Part shown: piece by piece, positions 27,049 through 35,426 of the stretch
How the letters are laid out: each line of letters opens with the position of its first letter
Position numbering within the stretch: the first letter of the stretch is position 1
NCBI RefSeq assembly: GCF_000023025.1
Contig: NC_012997.1
Coordinates: 4,709,125 to 4,773,124 of the forward strand
Direction: 5' to 3'
From: Teredinibacter turnerae T7901
GTDB lineage: Bacteria > Pseudomonadota > Gammaproteobacteria > Pseudomonadales > Cellvibrionaceae
Length of the DNA: 64,000 nt
The notes under the pieces: model-generated
The model's database searches: none
What the model saw: only the letters and a program-made list of their open reading frames with translations
Told to the model about the DNA's origin: nothing
Program-made: the position numbers and the translations under genes

Positions 27049-27125
27049 GCACCCGTAGCTCAGCTGGATAGAGTAGGTGGCTTCGAACCACTTGGTCGGG
27101 AGTTCGAATCTCTCCGGGTGCGCCA
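27049..27125 (+). tRNA. tRNA-Arg: tRNA-Arg(UCG)
   Basis: A 77-nt gene with a perfect acceptor stem GCACCCG/CGGGTGC and a D arm starting GCTC. The anticodon stem GGTGG/CCACT carries the loop CTTCGAA, giving anticodon UCG that reads CGA. The T arm is GGGAG-TTCGAAT-CTCTC, and discriminator G and an encoded CCA follow. Confidence 0.96.
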
Positions 27126-27336
27126 CTTTTCCAATGCCTTATTCTCCGTAATAACCTCTCCCATTCAGACCAGACGCACAGCCGAAACGACGCGGTTTCG
27201 CCCCTTGCCCAAACCTAAGTTAGTCCCTGTAACCAGACTGGCCGGATTATGATCTGCCTGCGGAGTAATACGGCGTGCATAGCGGCACAGTTCAGGGTTC
27301 GCTCAACAAATGGACAAATGGCAACGCGGCGCCGAT

Positions 27337-28854
27337 TCAGTTCTCAGAGAGCGCTGCGTCTAACGAGGCTAGATAAGCGTCAATCCAGTCACTGGCGACA
27401 TCCTCGCTGAGCCTTGCCGGATCGTATTTCAGCAGACCAAGATAAGACTCTCCGTTATCGATAATCTCGAGAGTTAGATCAAACTGGCCTTCCTGCTGGA
27501 AGACGGGAAAGGGGTTAGTGGGCAAACCCAAAAATGGACGGCTCTGCGGCTCAGACCAGGGGTACAACCAGTCCACCAGATCCCCTAACACCTCTCGCTG
27601 TAAAAAATTGAACAGCACCTGAAACACCGGCGTAGTTCTTATATCCGGCGCCAGCCCAAGGCCCTTAACCAGCCAACCAAATGGATAGTCGCGATGCTCT
27701 AATGCGCCTGCCAGGTTAGCTGCGGTTTCCTGTAAGTGCTCATCAAACGGCTGAGCGAGCCGGTCTGGCCCAGCAAACACTGGCACAGGGTTCACAAAGT
27801 AGCCTGCGCACGAGAAGTACCCTGGCGCCCTTGCCCCCAGTGTTGGCACACCGACGATCACGCCTTCTGGGTTTACTGCCAGTAATTGACGCTGCATAAC
27901 CGCCAGCAAAACCACGGATGCCGTAGTGTGGTGTTGCTGAGCAAAAGCTTCTACGCGGTCCCGCCCTTGAGAAGAAAGCTCAAAAAACTGAGTTTCCCCT
28001 TGGGGAATGCGCTGACTGACCTGCTCCACCCGCGGTGATTCACAATCATTCAGCGAGGTGTGCGCAGGAATCTGCGCCAGTTGGTTTTGCCAGTAGGCCT
28101 GCGCCGAAGCCCAACGGGCCGACTCCTGAGTGCGCTGGTCTATCACGTAGTCGGTGTACAGAGGAAGAGCCATTTCTGCTGGTGTCGAATCTGTATACAG
28201 TTTGTTCAAAGCCGAAACAATCATCCCCATTGTCCAGCCATCAGCACTAAGGTGCGAAAACTTCAGTAATAACGCAGACTCAGATGTCGAAAAATTTATC
28301 AGTTGACATAAAAAGTTAGGCGATGATTCGAGGGTGAGAGGTGTGTCATAGAAATTTTGTGCAACTTCGAGCGCAGCATCAAAGTCTTCCACCGTTTCAA
28401 CATGCAACTCAAAACGGTCAACATCACCGATGCCTACGATCTGGCACGGAAGCGTTCTCCCTCCGATAGTTAACAGGCGATAACTGGACCCCAGACAGGG
28501 GTAGCGCACAAGCAGGCCCGCGAGAGCTGCGCGCAAGCGTTTCTCTTCAACCCGGCCATCCAGAGAAACACCGATCGCCAGATCGTACGCGGTGGACTCT
28601 GGTACAACTTGATAGTTGAAAAACAGTGATTGCTGGTTCGCAGACAAAGGGCTTATCAGACAAAAATCAGTCTCTCCTGCGAGACAGTCCGCGAGCATGG
28701 GCTTGGCTTGTTTAATCTGGCTGGCCAATTCCGGACTGAGCTGACCACCGGGTACCCGATATTTCAGTTTGTCGCCATGCAGCTTTAAAAAAACGCGTTC
28801 TTTAGCGAGAGCTTCGAGTAGCGCCTCTCCATCCATCCTAGAGTTCGCCCTCAT
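27337..28854 (-). CDS. TubC-docking condensation-domain protein
   Basis: This protein of about 505 residues begins with a TubC-type docking domain (about 7-55; LLEALAKERVFLKLHGDKLKYR). An NRPS condensation domain (about 65-490) follows and nothing else. The active-site motif HHxxxDG reads SHLSADG: the catalytic second His is kept and the first is Ser. It forms or transfers an amide or ester between carrier-bound partners. Its upstream neighbour, the methyltransferase-carrier protein, ends in an acidic tail that could be its docking ligand. The start at 28854 is preferred for GGGG six bases upstream and gives a 17-base overlap with the neighbour. A stand-alone C protein is unusual. Confidence 0.85.
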   Translation of the reverse strand: MRANSRMDGEALLEALAKERVFLKLHGDKLKYRVPGGQLSPELASQIKQAKPMLADCLAGETDFCLISPLSANQQSLFFNYQVVPESTAYDLAIGVSLDGRVEEKRLRAALAGLLVRYPCLGSSYRLLTIGGRTLPCQIVGIGDVDRFELHVETVEDFDAALEVAQNFYDTPLTLESSPNFLCQLINFSTSESALLLKFSHLSADGWTMGMIVSALNKLYTDSTPAEMALPLYTDYVIDQRTQESARWASAQAYWQNQLAQIPAHTSLNDCESPRVEQVSQRIPQGETQFFELSSQGRDRVEAFAQQHHTTASVVLLAVMQRQLLAVNPEGVIVGVPTLGARAPGYFSCAGYFVNPVPVFAGPDRLAQPFDEHLQETAANLAGALEHRDYPFGWLVKGLGLAPDIRTTPVFQVLFNFLQREVLGDLVDWLYPWSEPQSRPFLGLPTNPFPVFQQEGQFDLTLEIIDNGESYLGLLKYDPARLSEDVASDWIDAYLASLDAALSEN

Positions 28855-29992
28855 CAGCAACCCCGTTAGTACCTTGCACGGCAGGCCCCGTGACTCTACT
28901 TCCCGCGCTGACCAACTGCCAAAGGCGGTCTACGCCAAGATTATCGAGTAGCGTGAGGATGGGGATTTCGACTGAGGTCAGGTTTTTGATGGCATCCTGC
29001 AAAATAATCGCGCTCACGGAATCGATTCCAGCGTCACTCAGGGTGTCGTCTGCGTCGAGTAAATCATCGTCCAGAACTTGCCGAATCAAGGTGAGCAACG
29101 CGGCGCGATCCGGCAGGGGTAAATCCACTGCAGCCTTTACCTGACGGGCGCTGGGTGCTTCCACTTGGGCGCTTGCCGCAGCGCAATTACGGCCGACCGC
29201 CAACCACAACTGTCGGGAAATGACGTGCCCCGGCGTGTCCAGCATGGATTTCCAATCTCGCGCCAGCTCATCGAAGGCTGCCTGCGCAAGATAACCGCTT
29301 TTTACTAGCTGTGCAGGTATCCCCACGCCTTCCGCCCGCAGAAATGGCTCATCGCCAAGCTCCGCGTTATGGGCCATTTCCAGGCGATTAAAAACTAGGC
29401 TGTAGCCGGTGGCCTGGAGTAGCTGGGGGACGCGGCGTCCAATGGTAGGATCGCCACCATCATCTCTTCGTGCGGTGCAGTACGCCTGATAGAGCGGCTG
29501 CAGAGCGTTTACCTGAGGCCAGGTGCGCAGGTGGAAATCAAAGTCATTAGAGATAACCGCGAGCAAACCATCGGGCTTTAGCAACGCTTTTACCGCCGCT
29601 AGCGCAACCTCCGGCTTGGAGACATGCTCAAGCACCAAGCGCATGGTTATAAAGTCGAAGCTGCCCTCGGGCAGGGGTGGCGATTCTGCAGCGCCCTGGA
29701 AAATTTGACAACCCGCAAGCTGCTGACTGGCCAAATATTGTTCAGCTGCAGTCACGAGCAACGGATCACGCTCTAACCCTGAAATTCGACAGTTTGGGAA
29801 GCGCTCTTTAATCAGGCCGATAAGGTGGCCCGGGCCGCAGCCGATATCCAGAACCGACATACCATTGCGCAAGCCGGCCTGCGTCAGTAGATCCCCCTCG
29901 TGCGGCCAGAAAAGCGCGACTTGCGCGTTCAACCGCCGAATTTCATCGTCGAGATTATTGGCGAAATGACTTGCCTCGTATGCCGTATTCAT
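28838..29992 (-). CDS. SAM methyltransferase-carrier protein didomain
   Basis: This 384-residue protein has an N-terminal class I methyltransferase (about 1-260; SAM site VLDIGCGPGHLIGL) followed by a carrier domain (about 290-365) with the phosphopantetheine Ser in GIDSVSA. It ends in a flexible tail finishing ADEGEL. The methyltransferase would modify a substrate tethered to its own carrier. The acidic end resembles the short linear motifs bound by TubC/beta-hairpin docking domains, and the next gene begins with such a domain. The methylated position is unknown. GGAG is 12 bases before the ATG. The methyltransferase-ACP arrangement without other modules is uncommon. Confidence 0.85.
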   Translation of the reverse strand: MNTAYEASHFANNLDDEIRRLNAQVALFWPHEGDLLTQAGLRNGMSVLDIGCGPGHLIGLIKERFPNCRISGLERDPLLVTAAEQYLASQQLAGCQIFQGAAESPPLPEGSFDFITMRLVLEHVSKPEVALAAVKALLKPDGLLAVISNDFDFHLRTWPQVNALQPLYQAYCTARRDDGGDPTIGRRVPQLLQATGYSLVFNRLEMAHNAELGDEPFLRAEGVGIPAQLVKSGYLAQAAFDELARDWKSMLDTPGHVISRQLWLAVGRNCAAASAQVEAPSARQVKAAVDLPLPDRAALLTLIRQVLDDDLLDADDTLSDAGIDSVSAIILQDAIKNLTSVEIPILTLLDNLGVDRLWQLVSAGSRVTGPAVQGTNGVADEGEL

Positions 29993-30269
29993 GATGATTC
30001 CATGCTCCTTGCAAAGAAAGCTTCACGTATAAAAAGCCTTTAGTGCCCGCCGGTTAGACCGCTTAATCCAATGCTACTGTACGCTACTAACGGGTTAAAT
30101 AATCGCCAATGGCATGTTATTAGCATCTATTCGATATATAACCCTGAGCCATTAGGTGACGTCGATATTAGAGTCTGTTGTTAAACATGATTTGTGCCAG
30201 CAGACGCTTTTATCCACAGCCCTTAATGCAAATGTATTCATCAAGGACATAGTTATACTCCTGGAGTTA
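29993..30269. promoter_or_regulatory. Divergent promoter of the two NRPS transcripts
   Basis: This 277-bp region lies between the MT-carrier gene (minus) and the C-A-PCP gene (plus). It contains the AT-rich GATATATAAC around 30133-30142, which could be a -10 element for the plus strand. GGAG at 30263-30266 is the downstream ribosome-binding site. Confidence 0.35.
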
Positions 30270-33200
30270 ATGGTGGAAAATACCTCATACAGCCTACCCC
30301 CCGCATTGGTTGCCTCAGAGCCGGAAACCCAGTTCTGGCTGGCAGACCAGAAGGGACGCCGAAATGCCTACAACGTCATCTGCGCACTTCAGATACGCGG
30401 GCTGGATCAGGATCGCCTGGTCAATGCGGTATCAACCACACTCGCCAAGTTCCGAATTTTTAACGCTACCTACAGTTTTGCCAACGGCGATTTGCACCGT
30501 GATTACAGTGGTAACGCTCTAGACGTAAAAATTGCCGACGCTCCGCGCGCTCAAGGTTGGTTTGAAGACCAGTGCCAAGCGGACTTTTCACTTGAACATG
30601 GCCCGTTGTGTCGCCTGATTATTGAGCCAACGGCGCAACCCGATACCAAACGTGTCGCCATCGTCTTTCATCATATAGTGATGGATTTGGCCAGCAAGGA
30701 CATTATCAAAGAATACATAGAACATGCCTACAACGGCAATATTTGCGCGTTCAAGCAGGCGCAGGATAATTACGACCTGGTCACAGCTGACGCAGCCTCA
30801 TGGCTTGAGTCGCCAGTGGGAGAACGCGCTAAAGCCTATTGGCAGGAACGCACCACCGGCATTCAGAAACACACCCAGATTCACAGCAGCGCAGAATCCA
30901 GCGACCGCCTGATGAAAACCGCAAACTTGGCATTGCCTGCCGAGCTGCAAACGGCAGTCGTGGACTTCGCGAAAGCCCACAGCAGCTCACCCTTTTTAGT
31001 GATGCTGACAGCGTATTACTGGCTGCTGAGTAAATACGCGAACGAGACCAATTTTGCTGTGGGTGTGCCCTTGTCGTTGCGCCGCAACAGCAGTAACGAC
31101 ACCACCATCGGTTGCCTGATCAGCGTTGCCCCGATTATCGCCAAGCTCGAAGAAGGCACAAGCTTTCTCGCAGCCCTGAAAGAGATTCGCTTCGCCATGC
31201 TCGGCGCGCACCGGCACCCGTTCTATCCGTCGTTTGTTTCCGGTAGTGGGCAGGATAACGGTAAACTTTTCTGTAACGGATTCACCTTCGAACACCCGTT
31301 CACACTATCGCTCAACGATGCAGAAGTCGCGCCACTGCCTGTTCGCCCGAACGAACCGCAGCTCGCGCTCTTTATGCGTTGCTGGCAGGATGGCAACGCG
31401 CTGCACGGCGACCTGGAATACGATACCAGCGTATTTAATCACGAATTTGCAGAACGATTTAGCGCGTCTTATATCAGCGTTTTAGGGCAAATGGTGTCTA
31501 GCCCCGACGCCGCCCTTAGCGATATTAACTATCAGTCACCACAAGACTGCACCCTTATCGCCGGGGTAAACGCCACGGAGAAAGCATACGCCGCTCCGCA
31601 CCACCTGATGGACTTGTTTGAAGCGCAAGTGGCAAAAGCCCCACACAACACTGCGCTGCGCGATTCATCCGGCGACCTCAGCTACGCGGAATTGGATGCA
31701 GAAGCCAATCGCCGCGCACGGGTTCTAATTGAGACAGGGGTAAAACCAGGCGACGTGGTTGCACTGTTCTATAGCCGCAGCCGCGACATGCTCGCGGCCA
31801 TCTATGCGATTCAAAAGGCCGGAGCAGCCTATTTACCGATCGACATCCAACTGCCTGCCGATCGTGTGTCTTATATGCTTCGCCAGGCTAGCTGCAAACT
31901 GCTGCTCAATAGCACCGCATTGCCCGCAGGCCTCGATTTTTCTGGCCAGATACTCGCAGAGTCGGAATACCACTCACTCGCTCGCACACAGCCAGCGGAC
32001 AAAGTTTCTGTCACCCGCGACCCTGACGCCACCGCCTACATCATATTTACCTCCGGCTCCACTGGTCATCCGAAAGGTGTAGCCAACAGCCACCGCGGTA
32101 TCGCCAACCGTCTGCTTTGGATGCAAGAGGCATTTAATCTCGGCGCAGAACAAATTGCGTTGTTCAAAACACCCTATAATTTTGATGTGAGCGTATGGGA
32201 AGTTTTCTGGCCACTGCAAACCGGCGCGACTCTGGCGATCGCTGCAGCTGATAGCCATTTGGACCCTTATAGTATTGCCGCGCAGATCAAGCAATTTCAG
32301 GCGAATCTGGTGCATTTTGTACCAGCGATGCTTTCGGCATTACTCGCTGCAAAAGTTGATGGCCTGCCCTCAGTAAAAACCGTTATCTGCAGCGGCGAAG
32401 AATTAAAACAGGAACATCAACAGCAATTTTACGCACAATTTGACGGAGCCACTCTGTACAATCTTTACGGTCCTACCGAAGCGGCAATTGACGTAAGTTG
32501 CTGGACTTGCACCCCCACATTTGCGGGACATGTACTGCCAATCGGCAAGCCCATTGCCAATACGCAGCTGCATATTGTGGACGAAGAAATGCGACCTGTA
32601 CCCATCGGAGTGATGGGCGAGCTACTCATTGCGGGGGTTCAGGTTGCACAAGGTTACGTGGGTGCGGAAAACCTCACCGCAGAGCGATTTATTGCGAACC
32701 CGTTTGGCGAAGGTCGAGTTTATCGCACTGGCGATTTTGCCCGCTGGAACAGCGCTGGCGAAATCGAATTCCTCGGTCGTAAAGACTTCCAGGTTAAAAT
32801 CAACGGTTTGCGCATCGAGCTGGCCGAAATTGAAAACGTCATGATGAGCTTCAGTGGCATTGAATTAGCCGTTGTAACCACGCTCGACACGGGCAACTCA
32901 ACAGCACTGGTTGCTCACTTTACCTGTGCCACCGGAGCGACAGTGCAGGAAGCCGACTTAATCGCTTACCTGAGCGGCAAACTCCCTGCCTACGAAGTTC
33001 CGCGCTACTTTCAACAGCTGGCAGCATTCAGCCTGACCTCCAGCGGTAAAGTAGACCGCAAACACATTCCGGTATACAGCCTGCCTAAATTGACAGAAGA
33101 AGCTGCTCCTACCGGCGACCTCAGCGACCATGAGAAACTCATCCACGATGCCTGGTGTGAGGTATTGGGCAAGACGCAATGCGGGCTTGATGTGGGTTTT

Positions 33201-33449
33201 TTCGAAGCCGGCGGTGACTCTTTAGGCATGATGACTGTTCACTCGATACTGAATAGTCGCCATAACTTTGGCTTGTCCAGACCAGATATGTTTACTCATC
33301 CAAGCATACGTGCTCTAGCGGAGCACCTGGATAATCGCGCAAACATCGGCTCCACACCGAGCGCCACGCCTATCGCTAAAGCGTCTGCAAGTAGTCGGGC
33401 TCAAAAAATGCGCCAAGCGATGCGCAAACCCAAACGCGCCAATATTTAA
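30270..33449 (+). CDS. NRPS module C-A-PCP, predicted serine-activating
   Basis: The protein is about 1059 residues. The condensation domain comes first (active site HHIVMDL, the final Gly changed to Leu). The adenylation domain has FTSGSTGHPKG, NLYGPTEAAIDVS, YRTGDFAR and the A10 SGKVDRK, and a C-terminal carrier has FFEAGGDSLGMM. The specificity residues I read are D, V, W, H, I, S, L, I, D, K, which is the code I know for serine. There is no thioesterase. The frame is open from a GTG at 30156, but the ATG at 30270 (or GTG at 30273) has GGAG upstream and is preferred. It is transcribed away from the MT-carrier/C operon and ends 8 bp before the convergent operon. Confidence 0.85.
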   Translation: MVENTSYSLPPALVASEPETQFWLADQKGRRNAYNVICALQIRGLDQDRLVNAVSTTLAKFRIFNATYSFANGDLHRDYSGNALDVKIADAPRAQGWFEDQCQADFSLEHGPLCRLIIEPTAQPDTKRVAIVFHHIVMDLASKDIIKEYIEHAYNGNICAFKQAQDNYDLVTADAASWLESPVGERAKAYWQERTTGIQKHTQIHSSAESSDRLMKTANLALPAELQTAVVDFAKAHSSSPFLVMLTAYYWLLSKYANETNFAVGVPLSLRRNSSNDTTIGCLISVAPIIAKLEEGTSFLAALKEIRFAMLGAHRHPFYPSFVSGSGQDNGKLFCNGFTFEHPFTLSLNDAEVAPLPVRPNEPQLALFMRCWQDGNALHGDLEYDTSVFNHEFAERFSASYISVLGQMVSSPDAALSDINYQSPQDCTLIAGVNATEKAYAAPHHLMDLFEAQVAKAPHNTALRDSSGDLSYAELDAEANRRARVLIETGVKPGDVVALFYSRSRDMLAAIYAIQKAGAAYLPIDIQLPADRVSYMLRQASCKLLLNSTALPAGLDFSGQILAESEYHSLARTQPADKVSVTRDPDATAYIIFTSGSTGHPKGVANSHRGIANRLLWMQEAFNLGAEQIALFKTPYNFDVSVWEVFWPLQTGATLAIAAADSHLDPYSIAAQIKQFQANLVHFVPAMLSALLAAKVDGLPSVKTVICSGEELKQEHQQQFYAQFDGATLYNLYGPTEAAIDVSCWTCTPTFAGHVLPIGKPIANTQLHIVDEEMRPVPIGVMGELLIAGVQVAQGYVGAENLTAERFIANPFGEGRVYRTGDFARWNSAGEIEFLGRKDFQVKINGLRIELAEIENVMMSFSGIELAVVTTLDTGNSTALVAHFTCATGATVQEADLIAYLSGKLPAYEVPRYFQQLAAFSLTSSGKVDRKHIPVYSLPKLTEEAAPTGDLSDHEKLIHDAWCEVLGKTQCGLDVGFFEAGGDSLGMMTVHSILNSRHNFGLSRPDMFTHPSIRALAEHLDNRANIGSTPSATPIAKASASSRAQKMRQAMRKPKRANI

Positions 33450-33457
33450 CAACTCAT

Positions 33458-34348
33458 TTAAAACAGATACCGGGTTACAGCTGGTGGCAAAACTTTTTGC
33501 ACCAGCCACACCCCCGCTGCAGAAACCGCGAACCCCACTACCACGTTGGTATCCGCGCGCAAACCCAGCCAATATAAAATCACCAATACGGCCGGGTGGA
33601 CCAAGTAGATGCCCATAGTGGTTGGCGCTACTGTATCAACCAATCGGTTAGGCCGAATAAGGCTTTCTCTTGCGAAGAGCACACTGCACAACGCAATACC
33701 CAACGCGTAACCGATCGTCGTTCGGCCCTCACCATACAAGGTGGCTATAACCAAAGCCACAATGATCGAAACCAACGCCAACCCGCGATAAACAGTGCGT
33801 TGCGTTTGAAGTTGCGCGATACCCACACCAATCAACACTGGCGCGAGCGCGTGCAGCCATTGGATAAATGGCGTTGATATCCCGAGCCCCTTCCATAGCG
33901 GCACTGCGAGAATAAGTACGGTCGCGATTCCCACAGCCACACTTCCCAGTAACAATGCGGGCACCGCCCGGCGTAAGTAGTGCAACAAGGAAATACAGAT
34001 AAACGCAAATGGTAAAAACCACAGGTGAATTGACGGCGACGATAACGCAAAAGTTAACAGGTTGTCGTGCTCGCGAAAGATGGGTTTACCCAGAAACGAG
34101 CGCAGCACAAAATAAAAGACAAACCACACAGCATAGGGAATTAGCAAACGTTGCGCGGTTGCAAAAATAGGTTTAGGCCGGCCGACACAGGCGTAATACC
34201 CCATAAAGATCAAAAATACGGTGAGGCCCGCGTACGCCCAATGCGCTGGAATAAATCCTTCGCCGTGAAAATATACAATAAGAAACGCGGCAATTATCCG
34301 CAACAGCTCTACATCAGTTCGACGGTGTTTTTGCAGTGTTGCGTCCAT
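33458..34348 (-). CDS. Membrane acyltransferase-3 family protein (second copy)
   Basis: This 296-residue polytopic protein of the acyltransferase-3 (OafA/YrhL) family has about eight membrane segments and the conserved early His in LIVYFHGEG. Such enzymes move acyl groups, often acetyl or succinyl, onto sugars, lipids or antibiotics at the inner membrane. It is the last gene of the seven-gene operon and overlaps the previous acyltransferase by 35 bases. It ends 8 bp from the C-A-PCP gene coming the other way. It is shorter than usual for the family. Its substrate may be the product of this cluster. Confidence 0.78.
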   Translation of the reverse strand: MDATLQKHRRTDVELLRIIAAFLIVYFHGEGFIPAHWAYAGLTVFLIFMGYYACVGRPKPIFATAQRLLIPYAVWFVFYFVLRSFLGKPIFREHDNLLTFALSSPSIHLWFLPFAFICISLLHYLRRAVPALLLGSVAVGIATVLILAVPLWKGLGISTPFIQWLHALAPVLIGVGIAQLQTQRTVYRGLALVSIIVALVIATLYGEGRTTIGYALGIALCSVLFARESLIRPNRLVDTVAPTTMGIYLVHPAVLVILYWLGLRADTNVVVGFAVSAAGVWLVQKVLPPAVTRYLF

Positions 34349-35417
34349 GATCCAGTGATTTCCCCAGTGGAATAAGTTTGCTCAGCGCCCAGCGGTGGAG
34401 TCGCTTCTCAAAGCCCAGGTAACACAGCACACTCACCGCTATCGCAACGGCAAGCAACACCACTGCCGCAAAAGCATCCATAGGCCAAGCCCAATTCCCG
34501 GCCGCCACTTCCGCGTAGCGAATAACCAATTGATGAGTGAGATACAATGCAAAACTCGCTTCACCCAACAGTACAAGCACAGGGTTTTGAAGTGCTTTGG
34601 CTAACAAGCCACGATCAGTGGCGAACGCCACAATCACCAACGCCATGGGCAAAATATAAAAAACATCAAAACGAAGCGACTGGGGAATCACACCTTTTAT
34701 CGCAAAAAACACAGCAAGCAAACCCAGCGCGCCCAGCTGAACAAGGGTTGCCGTGCCTTCTGGCAACGGCTTCCATGCCTGGCTATACCAGCGGAACAAT
34801 AAAAGGCCGACCACAAAATCCAGCAAGCGAGCCAGAGGGAAAACATAGTTGTAAAAATGTTTTCGCTGTTCAGACAATTCGCTTAAAAAAATGGCAAAGT
34901 GCCATGCCAACAAAACCGCAACCAAGCCGAGTAGAAGCCGGTTACCGCAACGTAAAAGAAAAGGAAACAGCAGGTAAAAAAACATTTCATCTGACAGGCT
35001 CCACGACGGAATATTGGCCGAAAAATGGATGGCTCTATCAGGGAAATAGGATTGGATTAAGGCACCATTGGTGAAATAGGTCGTCAAAGACTCGGTCGAT
35101 GAAGGCACCAGAAAAAATACCAAAGGTAGCGCCAATAACCAGGTAACAATATGCAGAGGGTATATGCGGGCAACGCGCGCACTCATGTACTCCCAAAACC
35201 CTATTTGCCGGTTCTGTAATCGTTGCTGATAAGCGAAGCTCAGAATAAATCCAGAAAGGATGAAGAAGAAGGTAACGCCGATATAACCTTCCCAAAAAAC
35301 TTTATCGTAAATTAATTTAACCAGCGGGTTATCACTTTCAGCAAGAAAGCGCAGGTGACTGCACAGCACCATTAGCGCGGCGAAAAACCGCAGTGAAGTT
35401 AACGCCTCGAGCTTCAC
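34314..35417 (-). CDS. Membrane acyltransferase-3 family protein (first copy)
   Basis: This 367-residue protein has about ten hydrophobic segments and the acyltransferase-3 signature: LTSLRFFAALMVLCSHLRF with the catalytic His, FFFILSGFILSFAY and ARVARIYPLHI. It begins nine bases after the PKS stop, so it is clearly part of the biosynthetic operon. It probably O-acylates or N-acylates an intermediate or final product at the membrane. The C-terminus reaches into the next gene. Its sequence is quite different from that of the second copy, so the pair is not a recent duplication. Confidence 0.85.
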   Translation of the reverse strand: MKLEALTSLRFFAALMVLCSHLRFLAESDNPLVKLIYDKVFWEGYIGVTFFFILSGFILSFAYQQRLQNRQIGFWEYMSARVARIYPLHIVTWLLALPLVFFLVPSSTESLTTYFTNGALIQSYFPDRAIHFSANIPSWSLSDEMFFYLLFPFLLRCGNRLLLGLVAVLLAWHFAIFLSELSEQRKHFYNYVFPLARLLDFVVGLLLFRWYSQAWKPLPEGTATLVQLGALGLLAVFFAIKGVIPQSLRFDVFYILPMALVIVAFATDRGLLAKALQNPVLVLLGEASFALYLTHQLVIRYAEVAAGNWAWPMDAFAAVVLLAVAIAVSVLCYLGFEKRLHRWALSKLIPLGKSLDHGRNTAKTPSN

Positions 35418-35426
35418 TCAATAACC

